The position numbers and the translations under genes were made by a program. The notes under the pieces were generated by a model that worked only from the letters and a program-made list of their open reading frames with translations, made no database searches and was not told the DNA's origin. DNA of 64,000 nt from UBA4971 sp029551185 (GTDB taxonomy: Bacteria > Bacillota > SHA-98 > UBA4971): NCBI GenBank assembly GCA_035593725.1, contig DAOSZN010000002.1, forward strand, positions 1-64,000. The letters are read 5' to 3'. How positions within the stretch are numbered: the first letter of the stretch is position 1; each line of letters begins with the position of its first letter. Positions 32,327 through 42,213 of the stretch are shown here, in pieces.

Positions 32327-35300
32327 GTGGATAGAGCGGCAATAGAGAAGTTTGCAGTTTCCGCAAGGACTCAACTGATTAGTGAAGTTGAGCAACGCTT
32401 ATTTGAGTTGGGTTTATCCAGAAAGAATATAGCATCCGGTAGTATCCCATCAAGCTTTGAGCTCGAGCTTACAAACGGTAAGCTTCTTTGTGAAGATTGG
32501 AAGGAGAAGCGCGAGAGACTCGTAAGGGAGCTAGGCGATAACCGGTACGATCAAGTAGTGGAGCAGACTGCATATACTTGGTTCAACAGATTTGTCGCCA
32601 TACGATTCATGGAAGTCAACGGCTACCTTCCCAGTGGGATAAGGGTGATGTCCTCTGCCGGCGCTGACCCGAAAGATGCTAGAATAAAACCTGACATCAT
32701 GCGCCATGCCACTTCAGCTCCCCTACACATTGACCCGGATAGAGCCCGCGAACTTAGAATGGCAGGGGATGACGAAGGCCTTTACAAGTACTTACTTATG
32801 GCCCAGTTTCGTGAGCTTAGTCATGCTTTGCCGTTTCTGTTTGATACGATAGAAGACTGGACAGAGCTTCTCTTCCCAAGAAACATGTTATCAGAGGGTT
32901 CAGTGGTTCGCAGAATGGTAGCGGAGATTCCGGAAGAGGATTGGCTTGATCATGTGGAAATCGTCGGCTGGTTGTACCAGTACTATATTTCAGAGAAGAA
33001 AGACGAAGTTTATGGAGGATTCAAGAAAGGCAAGAAGGCAACTAAAGATGATATTCCCTCAGCCACACAGCTCTTTACTCCCAACTGGATAGTCAGATAT
33101 ATGGTAGATAACTCTCTCGGCAGGTTATGGCTGGAAAGCAGGCCTGAATCGAAGCTCAGAGAGAAAATGGAGTACTACATTGACGAGGCTGAGCAGGATC
33201 CCAAAGTTAGAGCAGAGCTTGATAAGTTGACAAAGAAGAATATCGACCCCAGAGAGATTACGTTCATAGATCCTGCCTGCGGCAGCGGACACATATTGGT
33301 GTACGCATTTGACTTGCTCTATGAGATGTATCTCGAGGCCGGGTATCCTGCGAGCAGTATCCCAACCATGATATTGGAAAATAACCTATATGGGCTTGAT
33401 ATAGATGAACGCGCAGTGCAGCTAGCTTCCTTTGCGCTCTTAATGCGTGCGAGATCAAAGGATCCGCAGATCCTCTCTAAAGGCATTCTTCCTAATGTGC
33501 TTGCCATAGAAGAAAGCAACAAAATATCACCTGGGATAATAGACTTGCTTGTGGACTCTCGAGTCAACCCGGATAAGCAAGAACAGCAGCGACAAGACCT
33601 CAGGTATCTCCTTCAAGTATTCAAAGATGCCAAGGAGTATGGGTCGCTTATACGTGTTGATGATGTTACCTTTGAGTGGTTGCCTGAGGCGATAGCCTGG
33701 GCTATTGAGAAGGCTGAAGGAGGCAGACCAGGTAGCCCGGAACTGGATGCACCTACAATCAAACAGCAGATGAATGCAGTATCCCACCTTGCACGGCAGG
33801 CGAAGATCATGGGTGGGAAGTATGATGTAGTGGTTACGAACCCGCCTTATATGTATAGACGCAATATGAACCATACGCTGAAGGAGTATTTGAAGTCTAC
33901 ATATGGGGCTAGCGGGTCCGATTTATTTGCCTGTTTCATGGAGCAGTGCATGCATTCAACCGAGGCGAGTGGCTTTACCGCAATGATTACGCAACATTCG
34001 TGGATGTTTCTGTCCAGTCTAGAGGGGCTACGCAAAACAATAGTTCTAGACAAGACGATCTACTCAATGTTGCATTTGGGTCCTCGAGCGTTTGAAAGCA
34101 TTGGTGGCGAAGTCGTCCAGTCCACTGCTTTTGTGGTTAGAAATGCTCAGGCTCCAGGTTACCATGGAACTTACATACGCTTGGTTGAATTTGATACGGC
34201 CACCGAGAAGATTGCTAACCTTCACAACGAGGCGAATCATTATGTATTTGACACACGTGAGGCTATAAGAATTCCAGCTTCTCCAATAGCCTACTGGGCC
34301 AGCGGGAACGTGATCAGAGCATTTGACGAAGGTACACCGCTTGGAGAAATTGCTCCTCCCAGGCAAGGGATGGCCACGTCTGATAACAATCGTTTCCTTC
34401 GACTCTGGCACGAAGTTGAACGAGCTGATATTGGACTTAACATGGGTTCGCGGATGGAGGCTGAAGCAAGTAGTTGCAGATGGTTCCCATATAATAAGGG
34501 CGGGGAATTTAGAAAATGGTATGGGAACAATGAATATCTTGTCAATTGGGAAGATGATGGCGACGAGATTCGTAACCTCAGGAACAAGAATGGTAAACTG
34601 CTATCTCGTCCTCAGAACATGGACTATTACTTCCTTCCTGGCATCACCTGGACAGATGTGAGTTCAAGCAAGCTGGGTGTCCGCTATAGTCCAGGTGGAT
34701 TTCTATTTGACGTAAAAGGATCATGCTTGTTTCCAACTAACGAAGATAGGTGTTATATTCTGGCTTTCCTTTGTTCTAACCTTGCTTATCATCTTGCGTT
34801 TATGTTGAATCCTTCCATGTCATTCCAAGTCGGTAATATGGCTACTTTGCCAGTCCTTTTTCCTTCCTCCCCGGATATCCGCACTCGCATCGAATCCCTT
34901 GCAGAGGAATGTATTGAAATCGCAAAGCGGGATTGGGATTCATTTGAGACGTCATGGCATTTCCGAAAGCACCCGTTTTTAGTGTACGGAGCAGGGGCGG
35001 GTACCATAGAAGAAGCTTTCGCTAGGTGGAAGGAATTCGCAGATAGCGAGTTTTCCCGTATGAAACAGAACGAAGAAGAGATAAACCGCCTATTTCTCGA
35101 GATCTACGGACTTCAGGATGAAATGACGCCTGAGGTTTCAGATGAAGATATAACCGTCAGCCGAGCGGATAGGGACCGCGATGTGCGCTCCTTTATCTCA
35201 TACGCTGTGGGCTGTATGTTCGGCAGATATTCACTGGATGTGGACGGACTTGTATATGCAGGAAGAGACTTTGACTGGAGCAAGTATGAAACATTCATCC

Positions 35301-35890
35301 CGGAGCCGGACAATGTTATTCCTGTCCTGGATGATGTATACTTCCCCGGGGATATAGTCTCACGATTCGTAGAGTTTGTGAAGGTGTGCTTCGGAGAGAC
35401 GCATCTCGATAAGAATCTCGACTGGATTGCAAAGACGCTTGGGAAGAACTCAGGAGAAACCTCAAAAGATACAATCCGCAGGTACTTCGTGAATGACTTC
35501 TACCGGGATCATACTCGTATGTATAAGAAACGTCCTATATACTGGATGTTTTCATCAGGAAGAGAGAATGGATTCAAGGCATTAATGTACATGCATCGTT
35601 ATCGTCGGGATACTGTGGCCCTTGTGAGAACCAAGTACTTACTGGAACTCACAGGTCGGATAGACGCAGCAGTCAAAAGCCTCCAAAGGTCCATAGACAG
35701 CGGAAACCTTGGACTTACTCGTTCACAAGCTATGAAGCAACTTGCCAAACTCGAGCGTCAGCTTACTGAACTCAGGCAGTACGACGAGCACATTCATCAC
35801 CTGGCTGACCGGATGATCCCTATCGACTTGGATGATGGAGTGGTAGTGAACTACGGGCAGTTCAAGGACGTGCTGGAGGCGATTAGATGA
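32327..35890 (+). CDS. pglX: BREX adenine-specific DNA methyltransferase PglX
   Basis: This 1187-aa enzyme marks host DNA by N6-adenine methylation at a non-palindromic site. It has the AdoMet motif FIDPACGSGHILVYAFDLLY near 312-331 and the catalytic NPPY motif in VVVTNPPYMYRR near 502-513. The C-terminal third is probably the target-recognition and accessory part. Length is typical of type 1 PglX. The start is GTG at 32327 after a GGGGTGATG site, 23 bp from brxC. The gene reads intact, with no frameshift; PglX is often the gene that varies in phase in other BREX systems. The 3' end overlaps pglZ by 4 bp. Confidence 0.94.
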   Translation: MDRAAIEKFAVSARTQLISEVEQRLFELGLSRKNIASGSIPSSFELELTNGKLLCEDWKEKRERLVRELGDNRYDQVVEQTAYTWFNRFVAIRFMEVNGYLPSGIRVMSSAGADPKDARIKPDIMRHATSAPLHIDPDRARELRMAGDDEGLYKYLLMAQFRELSHALPFLFDTIEDWTELLFPRNMLSEGSVVRRMVAEIPEEDWLDHVEIVGWLYQYYISEKKDEVYGGFKKGKKATKDDIPSATQLFTPNWIVRYMVDNSLGRLWLESRPESKLREKMEYYIDEAEQDPKVRAELDKLTKKNIDPREITFIDPACGSGHILVYAFDLLYEMYLEAGYPASSIPTMILENNLYGLDIDERAVQLASFALLMRARSKDPQILSKGILPNVLAIEESNKISPGIIDLLVDSRVNPDKQEQQRQDLRYLLQVFKDAKEYGSLIRVDDVTFEWLPEAIAWAIEKAEGGRPGSPELDAPTIKQQMNAVSHLARQAKIMGGKYDVVVTNPPYMYRRNMNHTLKEYLKSTYGASGSDLFACFMEQCMHSTEASGFTAMITQHSWMFLSSLEGLRKTIVLDKTIYSMLHLGPRAFESIGGEVVQSTAFVVRNAQAPGYHGTYIRLVEFDTATEKIANLHNEANHYVFDTREAIRIPASPIAYWASGNVIRAFDEGTPLGEIAPPRQGMATSDNNRFLRLWHEVERADIGLNMGSRMEAEASSCRWFPYNKGGEFRKWYGNNEYLVNWEDDGDEIRNLRNKNGKLLSRPQNMDYYFLPGITWTDVSSSKLGVRYSPGGFLFDVKGSCLFPTNEDRCYILAFLCSNLAYHLAFMLNPSMSFQVGNMATLPVLFPSSPDIRTRIESLAEECIEIAKRDWDSFETSWHFRKHPFLVYGAGAGTIEEAFARWKEFADSEFSRMKQNEEEINRLFLEIYGLQDEMTPEVSDEDITVSRADRDRDVRSFISYAVGCMFGRYSLDVDGLVYAGRDFDWSKYETFIPEPDNVIPVLDDVYFPGDIVSRFVEFVKVCFGETHLDKNLDWIAKTLGKNSGETSKDTIRRYFVNDFYRDHTRMYKKRPIYWMFSSGRENGFKALMYMHRYRRDTVALVRTKYLLELTGRIDAAVKSLQRSIDSGNLGLTRSQAMKQLAKLERQLTELRQYDEHIHHLADRMIPIDLDDGVVVNYGQFKDVLEAIR

Positions 35891-38442
35891 AGCTGTCAGA
35901 TATAGAGAAGACCCTTAGCTCGATGTTCGACAGCCATCCAAAGGAAGGACACAAGAGGCACATTGTCTTCTGGTACGATCCCGAAGGTGAATTCCATCAG
36001 GATATAGACGACATAAAATTGCCGAATGTGCAAGTTTGGAAGCTTACCGGCAGAAATTACTATGCCACGAAAAGGCTGCTTGAGATTGAAGATACGAGTA
36101 GCAACTTCCTAATCTACAGCCCGGAGAAGAGGCCGGATCCTATAGATAATTGGCTTCTTGACATAGAATTATATTCAGAGCATTTTACCGCAGATAAGAC
36201 CCTTGCGATTATGCGCGAATTAGGCATGGAAGACCATAACCTCAAGGAGGTTATGTACAAGTACAGAAAGTTCTTCCGAAGCCGGGAAAGGCTCGAGAAA
36301 TTCAAGTTGCTGGGAATGTCAAGTTATACTAAGAGATCCATTGAGACAGGCATGATGTCTGTCCTAGCCAAGCAACAAGTCGCAGATGGAGACGCTGTGT
36401 TTAGAGCTTTACTCTGTGACGGGTTGGATCCTGAGAAAAACGATACCTACAACGCTATCAAAGACATGATTGGCTTGGAAGTTCTGGAGGAACATGCAAA
36501 GGAAAAGTATGGTTACTCGCCGGCTGACTTTAGCTTAGAGAGGCTGGCTATCACAATCTTCGTGTCCGCTTTAATGCACCAGATGGATGTCGCTATCCCT
36601 GAAAGTTGGAAGGCTTATGTCTCATCTAAACGAGCTAACTGCTTCATACTTGTGGATAGCTTCAGCAGACAACCGGATGCCAGGGAAGCTTACGAGAGAT
36701 TGGCACTATACGTGTCTCAGGCGCTGAATCTCGAGGGCTATGTGGCAGAGTGGGATCCCAAAGATTACGTGGATTGTGGGATATTCAGGGAATTTGACAT
36801 GGCTGTGATCACACGGATAATCGAAGGGATGCTCCATGACACAGATACCTTTGATTACTGGACTGACTTGATAGCAAGAAGGCGCACAACGCAGTGGTAT
36901 CCTGTTTTCGGCGAGATTTATGAGGCTCTTGGCTGGGCCATTGAGGTGTTCAGCCTGAAGACACAGTGGCAGTCAGTCCTTACACCTGGCAATGCCAGAG
37001 AGCTGTTCAACTTGTACACAGAACGGTACTACCGGATGGATCAAGCCTATCGCAAGTTCTACTTGGCTTATGACAGAGCTCAGAGACCGGACCTGTTGCG
37101 TAGTGTTCGCAATCGCGTGGAAAACATATATGTTAACTGGTTCTTGCAGGCTTTGGGGGTCTCATGGAGCAAACGTGTTGAAGAAGAACTTCAAGATGGG
37201 TGGGTAATGCGCGGTGTGAAACAACAGGACCTATTCTTCTCTCATCTCATTCCTCACCTATCAAGGGACGGGCGCGTATTCGTTATTATTTCAGACGGGC
37301 TCCGGTTTGAGGCTGCAGAGGAACTTACAGGAAGGATGCGTAAGGTATTCACCGGAACTACGGAATTAAAGCCACTCCAGGGAGTGCTTCCGTCACTAAC
37401 ATCCATGGGAATGGCAGCCTTATTGCCACACAAAAATGAGTTAGGCATCGACTTTAGCGGGTTTGCAGTAGTGGACGGTAACAGTGTAGAGGGCACAACA
37501 CGGAGACAAGCCGTACTTGAGAAAACGGGATATCCCTCAATCGCTTTGGGCCTTGGCGAACTACTTGACATGACTACTGATGAGATGAGAAGGAGACTGG
37601 AAGGCAGAAGGATTGTCTACGTGTACCATGACAGGATAGACGACACTGGGCACAATCAGAACGAAAAGGATGTGTTTCAGGCGGTCGACAAGGCATTGGA
37701 TGAAATTGAAGAGGCAGTGAAAGCGCTCCGTAATAAGGTGAGCGCTACAAACATCTATATTACAACTGATCACGGATTCATATATACCCGTGATCCGCTG
37801 GATGAGAGTGACAAGATTTCAGGGCTTGCCATACCTGTTAACATCCTTGACAGAAGGTGTGCGCTTTCTCCTGAACCTGTGTCAGAAAGCGGGATTCTTT
37901 CAATTAGGCTTCCGCACAAGAGTCCGGAAGGCAAAGAGGTCTATGCTTTGACACCCAAGAGCTATGTCCGGTTCAAGAAGCCAGGACCGGGACTCAATTA
38001 TGGCCATGGTGGGACAAGCTTACAGGAAGTTGTAATCCCTGTAATTTGGCACAGGAATGAGAAAGGAGCTTCGCGTGCTTCGTCTAAAGTAAAGTTGGAA
38101 CTAATATCAACAGTGAACAGAATAACTAATAGAGTCTTTACCTTAGAGTTCTTGCAATTACAGCCTGTCAGCGAGGAGGCCTTGCCCAGGCAGGTTGTAG
38201 CAAGGTTTGTTGACGCGGCCGGTAGGGCGGTATCGAATGAAGTCAAGATCATTGCTGACATAACATCGAGAGATACGAGTAGCCGTCTTTTCAGAGAGCG
38301 GTTCACGCTAAAAGGCACTGATTTTGACAGGAACGCAGAGTATTATCTGCTCATTGAGGATCCTGACGAGCTTGTGGAGAAAGAAGTCCTCAGACGCAGG
38401 TTTACGATAGATCTTGGGATTACTCTTGGATTTGAGTTCTAG
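35887..38442 (+). CDS. pglZ: BREX alkaline-phosphatase-superfamily protein PglZ (type 1)
   Basis: This 851-aa protein has the alkaline-phosphatase-like core in its second half: VFVIISDGLRFEAAEELTGR near 460-480 (metal-binding Asp), YVYHDRIDDTGH near 580, and TTDHGFIYTRD near 630, the metal-site Asp-His. The N-terminal half (about 1-400) is the PglZ-specific region. PglZ is essential in BREX and acts with BrxC and PglX; purified members act as nucleases or phosphodiesterases. It overlaps pglX by 4 bp and precedes brxL by 48 bp. Confidence 0.93.
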   Translation: MKLSDIEKTLSSMFDSHPKEGHKRHIVFWYDPEGEFHQDIDDIKLPNVQVWKLTGRNYYATKRLLEIEDTSSNFLIYSPEKRPDPIDNWLLDIELYSEHFTADKTLAIMRELGMEDHNLKEVMYKYRKFFRSRERLEKFKLLGMSSYTKRSIETGMMSVLAKQQVADGDAVFRALLCDGLDPEKNDTYNAIKDMIGLEVLEEHAKEKYGYSPADFSLERLAITIFVSALMHQMDVAIPESWKAYVSSKRANCFILVDSFSRQPDAREAYERLALYVSQALNLEGYVAEWDPKDYVDCGIFREFDMAVITRIIEGMLHDTDTFDYWTDLIARRRTTQWYPVFGEIYEALGWAIEVFSLKTQWQSVLTPGNARELFNLYTERYYRMDQAYRKFYLAYDRAQRPDLLRSVRNRVENIYVNWFLQALGVSWSKRVEEELQDGWVMRGVKQQDLFFSHLIPHLSRDGRVFVIISDGLRFEAAEELTGRMRKVFTGTTELKPLQGVLPSLTSMGMAALLPHKNELGIDFSGFAVVDGNSVEGTTRRQAVLEKTGYPSIALGLGELLDMTTDEMRRRLEGRRIVYVYHDRIDDTGHNQNEKDVFQAVDKALDEIEEAVKALRNKVSATNIYITTDHGFIYTRDPLDESDKISGLAIPVNILDRRCALSPEPVSESGILSIRLPHKSPEGKEVYALTPKSYVRFKKPGPGLNYGHGGTSLQEVVIPVIWHRNEKGASRASSKVKLELISTVNRITNRVFTLEFLQLQPVSEEALPRQVVARFVDAAGRAVSNEVKIIADITSRDTSSRLFRERFTLKGTDFDRNAEYYLLIEDPDELVEKEVLRRRFTIDLGITLGFEF

Positions 38443-38490
38443 AATAGAATCAGACAAACTGACAGGTACATTCCTAAGCGAAACGGGGTG

Positions 38491-40530
38491 ATGGAATTGG
38501 ACCTGCTTGATGAGTTGCTATGTACACATTTTGCCGGTCGCGTTGTGCGAAAAGACTTGACTAAGCAAATAAAAGAAGGCGCGAACGTGCCTGTGTATGT
38601 TCTTGAATACTTGCTGGGATCGTACTGCGCTACTGATGACGAGGAAGCCATCGCAACCGGTATAGAAACAGTCAAGAAGATCCTTGCTGAAAACTTCGTT
38701 CGTCCTGATGAGGCGGAGATGGTGAAGTCCAAGATAAGAGAGCTTGGGCAGTACACAGTTATTGATAAACTTACTGTGCATCTAAATGAGAAGCGTGATG
38801 TGTATGAGGCTGAGTTTTCAAACCTGGGCCTACGAGGGGTAGATGTGTCCGTTCATTATGTCAGGGAATTTGACAAGCTCCTCTGCGGCGGTATCTGGTG
38901 CCTGGCAAGAATGGAATACCTGTACGATGAGTTTGACAGGCATCGCAGCCCCTTCTGCCTCGTGAACCTTGTTCCGATTCAACTGCCTACCATGGATGTA
39001 AATGAGATCCTTGAAGCAAGACGGTTTTTTACGAAAGAGCAGTGGATAGATGCTTTATTGCGTTCAGTAGGCATGGAGCCGAATCAACTGGAGCCTTCAG
39101 TTAAATGGCATCTATTACTGAGACTGGTGCCCCTGGTGGAGAATAACTACAATCTTTGTGAACTTGGTCCTAGGAATACCGGGAAGTCATATGTGTACAA
39201 AGAGATATCTCCCAATTCCATCTTAGTATCCGGTGGCCAAACAACTGTCGCTAACCTGTTTTATAATATGGCCACCAGACAAGTAGGCCTGGTTGGCCTT
39301 TGGGATTGTGTGGCTTTCGATGAAGTCGCGGGTATTCAGTTCAAGGATAAAGACGGCGTCCAAATAATGAAGGACTTCATGGCATCCGGTTCCTTCGCTC
39401 GTGGCAAGGAAGAAAAACATGCCAACGCCTCAATGGTTTTTATCGGCAACATTAACCAGAGTGTGGATTCTATCCTTAAGACATCACACCTTTTTGAACC
39501 TTTTCCCGATGCAATGGCAAATGATACTGCTTTCTTCGATCGCATGCATTATTACCTCCCCGGCTGGGAGATTCCTAAGATGCGTCCTGAGTATTTTACG
39601 AACAACTATGGTTTCATTGTGGACTATTTGGCAGAGTTTTTTCGAGAGATGCGCAAGAGGCCTTCATACGCAGACTGCATTGACCGTTATTTCAAGCTTG
39701 GCAGGGATTTGAACCAGCGCGATGTCATTGCTGTAAGGAAGACTGTATCCGGCATGGCAAAGCTTATCTATCCCGATGGCGATTTCGGTAAGGAGGAGAC
39801 CGAAGAACTCCTAAGATATGCTTTAGTGGGCAGGAGACGAGTAAAAGAGCAATTGAAAAAGATTGGCGGCATGGAATTCTATGAAGTGCGATTCTCGTAT
39901 ATTGACCGGGAAGGCTTGGACGAGCACTTTGTTTCCGTGCCTGAACAAGGGGTAGGTAAACTCATTCCGGAAGGGCAGCCAAAACCTGGGCATGTGTTCA
40001 CAGTCGGGAGAGGTGATGGAGGCCTTCTCGGAGTGCTCAAGATTGAGACAGAGTCGATTTCCGGGGGAGGAAGGTTTCAGTGCGCGGGATTAGGACCGGG
40101 TCGCCGGGCGAGGGAGAATGCCAACCTGGCTTTCAAGTATTTTGAGGCGAACGCTGCTCGTATAAGCAGTAATATGGGAGTCCAGAAGCACGATTACATA
40201 ATGCATGTTATTGATATGCAAGGTGTCGGCGTTACTTCTGAAATCACCTTAGCCGCTTTTATCGGTCTCTGCTCTCTTGCTTTAGGTAGATCCGTGCAAT
40301 CTGAAACAGTAGTGTTGGGATCAATGACCATGGGAGGTACTATCACAAAGGTTGAGGAGCTTGCCAATGTGCTGCAGGTATGCCTAGATGCCGGCGCAAA
40401 ACGGGTCTTGCTTCCCATGGCGTCGGCTGTAGATATTGGTTCAGTACCTGCAGAAGTATTCTCTAAGTTTCAACTGTCATTTTACCAGAGTCCTGAGGAT
40501 GCAGTAAGGAAAGCCATAGGAGCGGACTGA
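38491..40530 (+). CDS. brxL: BREX Lon-like ATPase/protease BrxL
   Basis: This 679-aa protein closes the type 1 BREX operon. The start MELDLLDELLCTHFAG and VVRKDLTKQIKEGANVPVYV match the DUF4145-free N-terminus of BrxL. A Walker A (LGPRNTGKSYVYKEI near 222-236) lies in an AAA+-like domain. A C-terminal Lon-type fold (about 560-679) includes GVTSEITLAAFIGL, with the Ser at the catalytic position, and TKVEELANVLQVC, with the Lys. Known BrxL forms DNA-bound multimers; protease activity is not proven. The ATG at 38491 follows CGGGGTG. The operon has no extra effector and no brxR-type regulator in this window. Confidence 0.92.
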   Translation: MELDLLDELLCTHFAGRVVRKDLTKQIKEGANVPVYVLEYLLGSYCATDDEEAIATGIETVKKILAENFVRPDEAEMVKSKIRELGQYTVIDKLTVHLNEKRDVYEAEFSNLGLRGVDVSVHYVREFDKLLCGGIWCLARMEYLYDEFDRHRSPFCLVNLVPIQLPTMDVNEILEARRFFTKEQWIDALLRSVGMEPNQLEPSVKWHLLLRLVPLVENNYNLCELGPRNTGKSYVYKEISPNSILVSGGQTTVANLFYNMATRQVGLVGLWDCVAFDEVAGIQFKDKDGVQIMKDFMASGSFARGKEEKHANASMVFIGNINQSVDSILKTSHLFEPFPDAMANDTAFFDRMHYYLPGWEIPKMRPEYFTNNYGFIVDYLAEFFREMRKRPSYADCIDRYFKLGRDLNQRDVIAVRKTVSGMAKLIYPDGDFGKEETEELLRYALVGRRRVKEQLKKIGGMEFYEVRFSYIDREGLDEHFVSVPEQGVGKLIPEGQPKPGHVFTVGRGDGGLLGVLKIETESISGGGRFQCAGLGPGRRARENANLAFKYFEANAARISSNMGVQKHDYIMHVIDMQGVGVTSEITLAAFIGLCSLALGRSVQSETVVLGSMTMGGTITKVEELANVLQVCLDAGAKRVLLPMASAVDIGSVPAEVFSKFQLSFYQSPEDAVRKAIGAD

Positions 40531-40661
40531 GAAAACCTTTCTTTTCGTTATAGTTCTTGTTCCGTATTAAGATGATGCACCGGACACAACTTTATATAAA
40601 GAAGCTGATTCTCTTGAAGTAATTTGATTACAGTCGACTCTACAACTCACATCGCAGTCCT

Positions 40662-41133
40662 GTGATGCGTATGCTCCTTGAAGGCTTTGATATTGCTTCA
40701 CTCGGACACGTATCCAAAGATGAGCTTCATCTGGTGATTGAAGCGCTCAAGTTGGCATTTTCCGATGCTTATGCTTTTGTGGCTGATCCTTTGGTATCTA
40801 ATGTGCCTACATGGGCTTTACTCAATAGAGACTACTTAGCTATTCGTCGCAATCTCATTTGTCCCACGAAAGCTATGGACTGGCCTGAACCCGGGGATCC
40901 GGAAAGTGCGGCAGTTGCAGGATGTTGGACAACCACCGGCGGCCTCACCAGCCCCAATCGACTTAAACGTTATAAGACTTGCGGCAGGCCGTCAAACAGC
41001 GACACCAGTGTATCTTTGCACTGCTGATTCCGGCAGATTCGGCGGAGGCCGGATGATCTGGCGTCACCCTGAAACCGGCGTATTTATCTCAGGCTCTGAA
41101 CCGCAGAAGGACGGGATTGCAGCAGCATGGTGA
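40662..41133 (+). pseudogene. Gamma-glutamyltransferase remnant
   Basis: The first part encodes LLEGFDIASLGHVSKDELHL, LVIEALKLAFSDAYAFVADP and VPTWALLNRDYLAIRR, the central large-subunit region of gamma-glutamyltransferases. Similarity then stops after PGDPES and reappears in another frame as GGRMIWRHPETGVFISGSEP with QKDGIAAAW and a stop at 41131-41133, the C-terminus of the small subunit. The catalytic Thr region between them has been lost. It is clearly non-functional. It lies directly downstream of brxL, so it may mark the insertion point of the BREX island. Confidence 0.85.
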
Positions 41134-41160
41134 TACCTGGTGGGGATCCAGACAATGCTG

Positions 41161-41274
41161 TTACTCGATAGCTGTGTTTCCTGCCAGGGGAAAAAGCAAG
41201 TCCATAATTACAGTGGCGACTAAATGTGCCACAGCTCCTGCAACGGTCATAACTACTGTCTGCAAGCCCCTCAA
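41161..41274 (-). CDS. Possible 37-aa membrane peptide
   Basis: A TTG start at 41274 with GGGAGGGAGA about 5-8 bases upstream opens a 37-codon frame ending TAA. The product is mostly one hydrophobic helix (TVVMTVAGAVAHLVATVIMD) with a short polar tail. It overlaps no other accepted gene. I do not recognise it; it may instead be the end of a decayed membrane-protein gene. Confidence 0.25.
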   Translation of the reverse strand: MRGLQTVVMTVAGAVAHLVATVIMDLLFPLAGNTAIE

Positions 41275-41389
41275 TCGATCTCCCTCCCTGACTGTTCATT
41301 CCATGATTATGCCTAGGATGGCCCGTTTTAGTCAGCGTTATAGGGTCCGTCGGGAAGACCCCGGGATTCATTACGAGTGTTTTCAATGC

Positions 41390-41433
41390 TTGACGTATGA
41401 TTACAGAAAGCCTATGATAGTTATGAGCATATG
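41390..41433 (+). promoter_or_regulatory. Promoter and candidate operator of the DUF134 gene
   Basis: TTGACG at 41390-41395 and TATGAT at 41413-41418 are 17 bp apart. Five bases later comes TGAGCATATG (41424-41433). The same decamer stands at the same distance behind the -10 box of the next operon (42249), which argues for a shared operator. The gene begins 170 bp downstream, so a leader of about 175 nt is implied. Confidence 0.55.
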
Positions 41434-41602
41434 ACTGAAACACTGACGGTAGCGTCATAGATTAGCGATTAGGGCAGTCAGCTATTGGCAGAATGAAAGT
41501 AACCGGTTTGATGGCGGGAACCGGGATGAATCTGTGGGCAATATAGTATAATGAAGGCAACTAAGACCATGGCGACGAGATGAGTAGATAATGCAAAAGT
41601 GA

Positions 41603-42115
41603 GTGAAAATGGCGCAAACGGGAACGGAGGCGAACGAGTTGCCAAGGCCCCCAAAATGTAGACGCGTAGGATTTTTGCCTGATGTGACTGTGTTCAAACC
41701 CCAAGGAGTGCCCCTTCGTGAACTTGAAGAAGAAGTGCTGACTGTAGAAGAGCTTGAAGCGATTCGCCTAAAGGATCTTGAAGGTCTGCAGCAAGAGGAA
41801 TGCGCGGAAATAATGCAAATCTCGAGGCCAACGTTCCAGAGGGATCTTACTTCCGCCAGGGAGAAGATTGCAAGGGCTCTCGTGGAAGGGCGGGCTATTC
41901 GCATAGAAGGTGGAAACTATCGTGTGGCAATGCGAAAGTTCAAGTGCAGAGCATGTGATCATGATTTCCAAGTTCCCTTTGGCACAGGCGGATGTGGCAT
42001 TGAAATGACATGTCCTAAATGCGGCGGTGGAAACGTGCAGCGGACAGATCACAAGGGGCACGGATTTGGGAATATGCCGTGGGGCCGTCATGGTGGAAGA
42101 CGGAATCAAAGTTGA
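41603..42115 (+). CDS. DUF134 (UPF0251) helix-turn-helix regulator with C-terminal metal-binding part
   Basis: This 170-aa protein has the DUF134 core: PKCRRVGFLPDVTVFKPQGV, then a sigma-70-region-4-like HTH (LTVEELEAIRLKDLEGLQQ, then ISRPTFQRDLTSAREKIA). The C-terminus has two cysteine pairs (CRAC and CPKCGGG) plus GTGGCGIEM, and a His/Gly-rich tail, fitting a zinc or Fe-S site. DUF134 proteins are commonly found beside NifX/NifB-like and Mrp genes and are likely their regulators. GTG at 41603 or ATG at 41609 could be the start. It stands 292 bp before the operon it may control, and both promoters share TGAGCATATG. Confidence 0.88.
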   Translation: MKMAQTGTEANELPRPPKCRRVGFLPDVTVFKPQGVPLRELEEEVLTVEELEAIRLKDLEGLQQEECAEIMQISRPTFQRDLTSAREKIARALVEGRAIRIEGGNYRVAMRKFKCRACDHDFQVPFGTGGCGIEMTCPKCGGGNVQRTDHKGHGFGNMPWGRHGGRRNQS

Positions 42116-42213
42116 CTGAATGACGTCAACAGATTTTGCCAGGCCTTGTCCTGTTCTTGACCACTCAGAGGTGAATGTGTAATCAAGAAGAGGACATTTT
42201 TTATGTTTAGTTA

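Noticed and set aside
40634..40660. A further gamma-glutamyltransferase motif (DSTTHIAVL) upstream of the remnant
   Set aside because: It would be in the wrong order relative to the family and is too short to trust.
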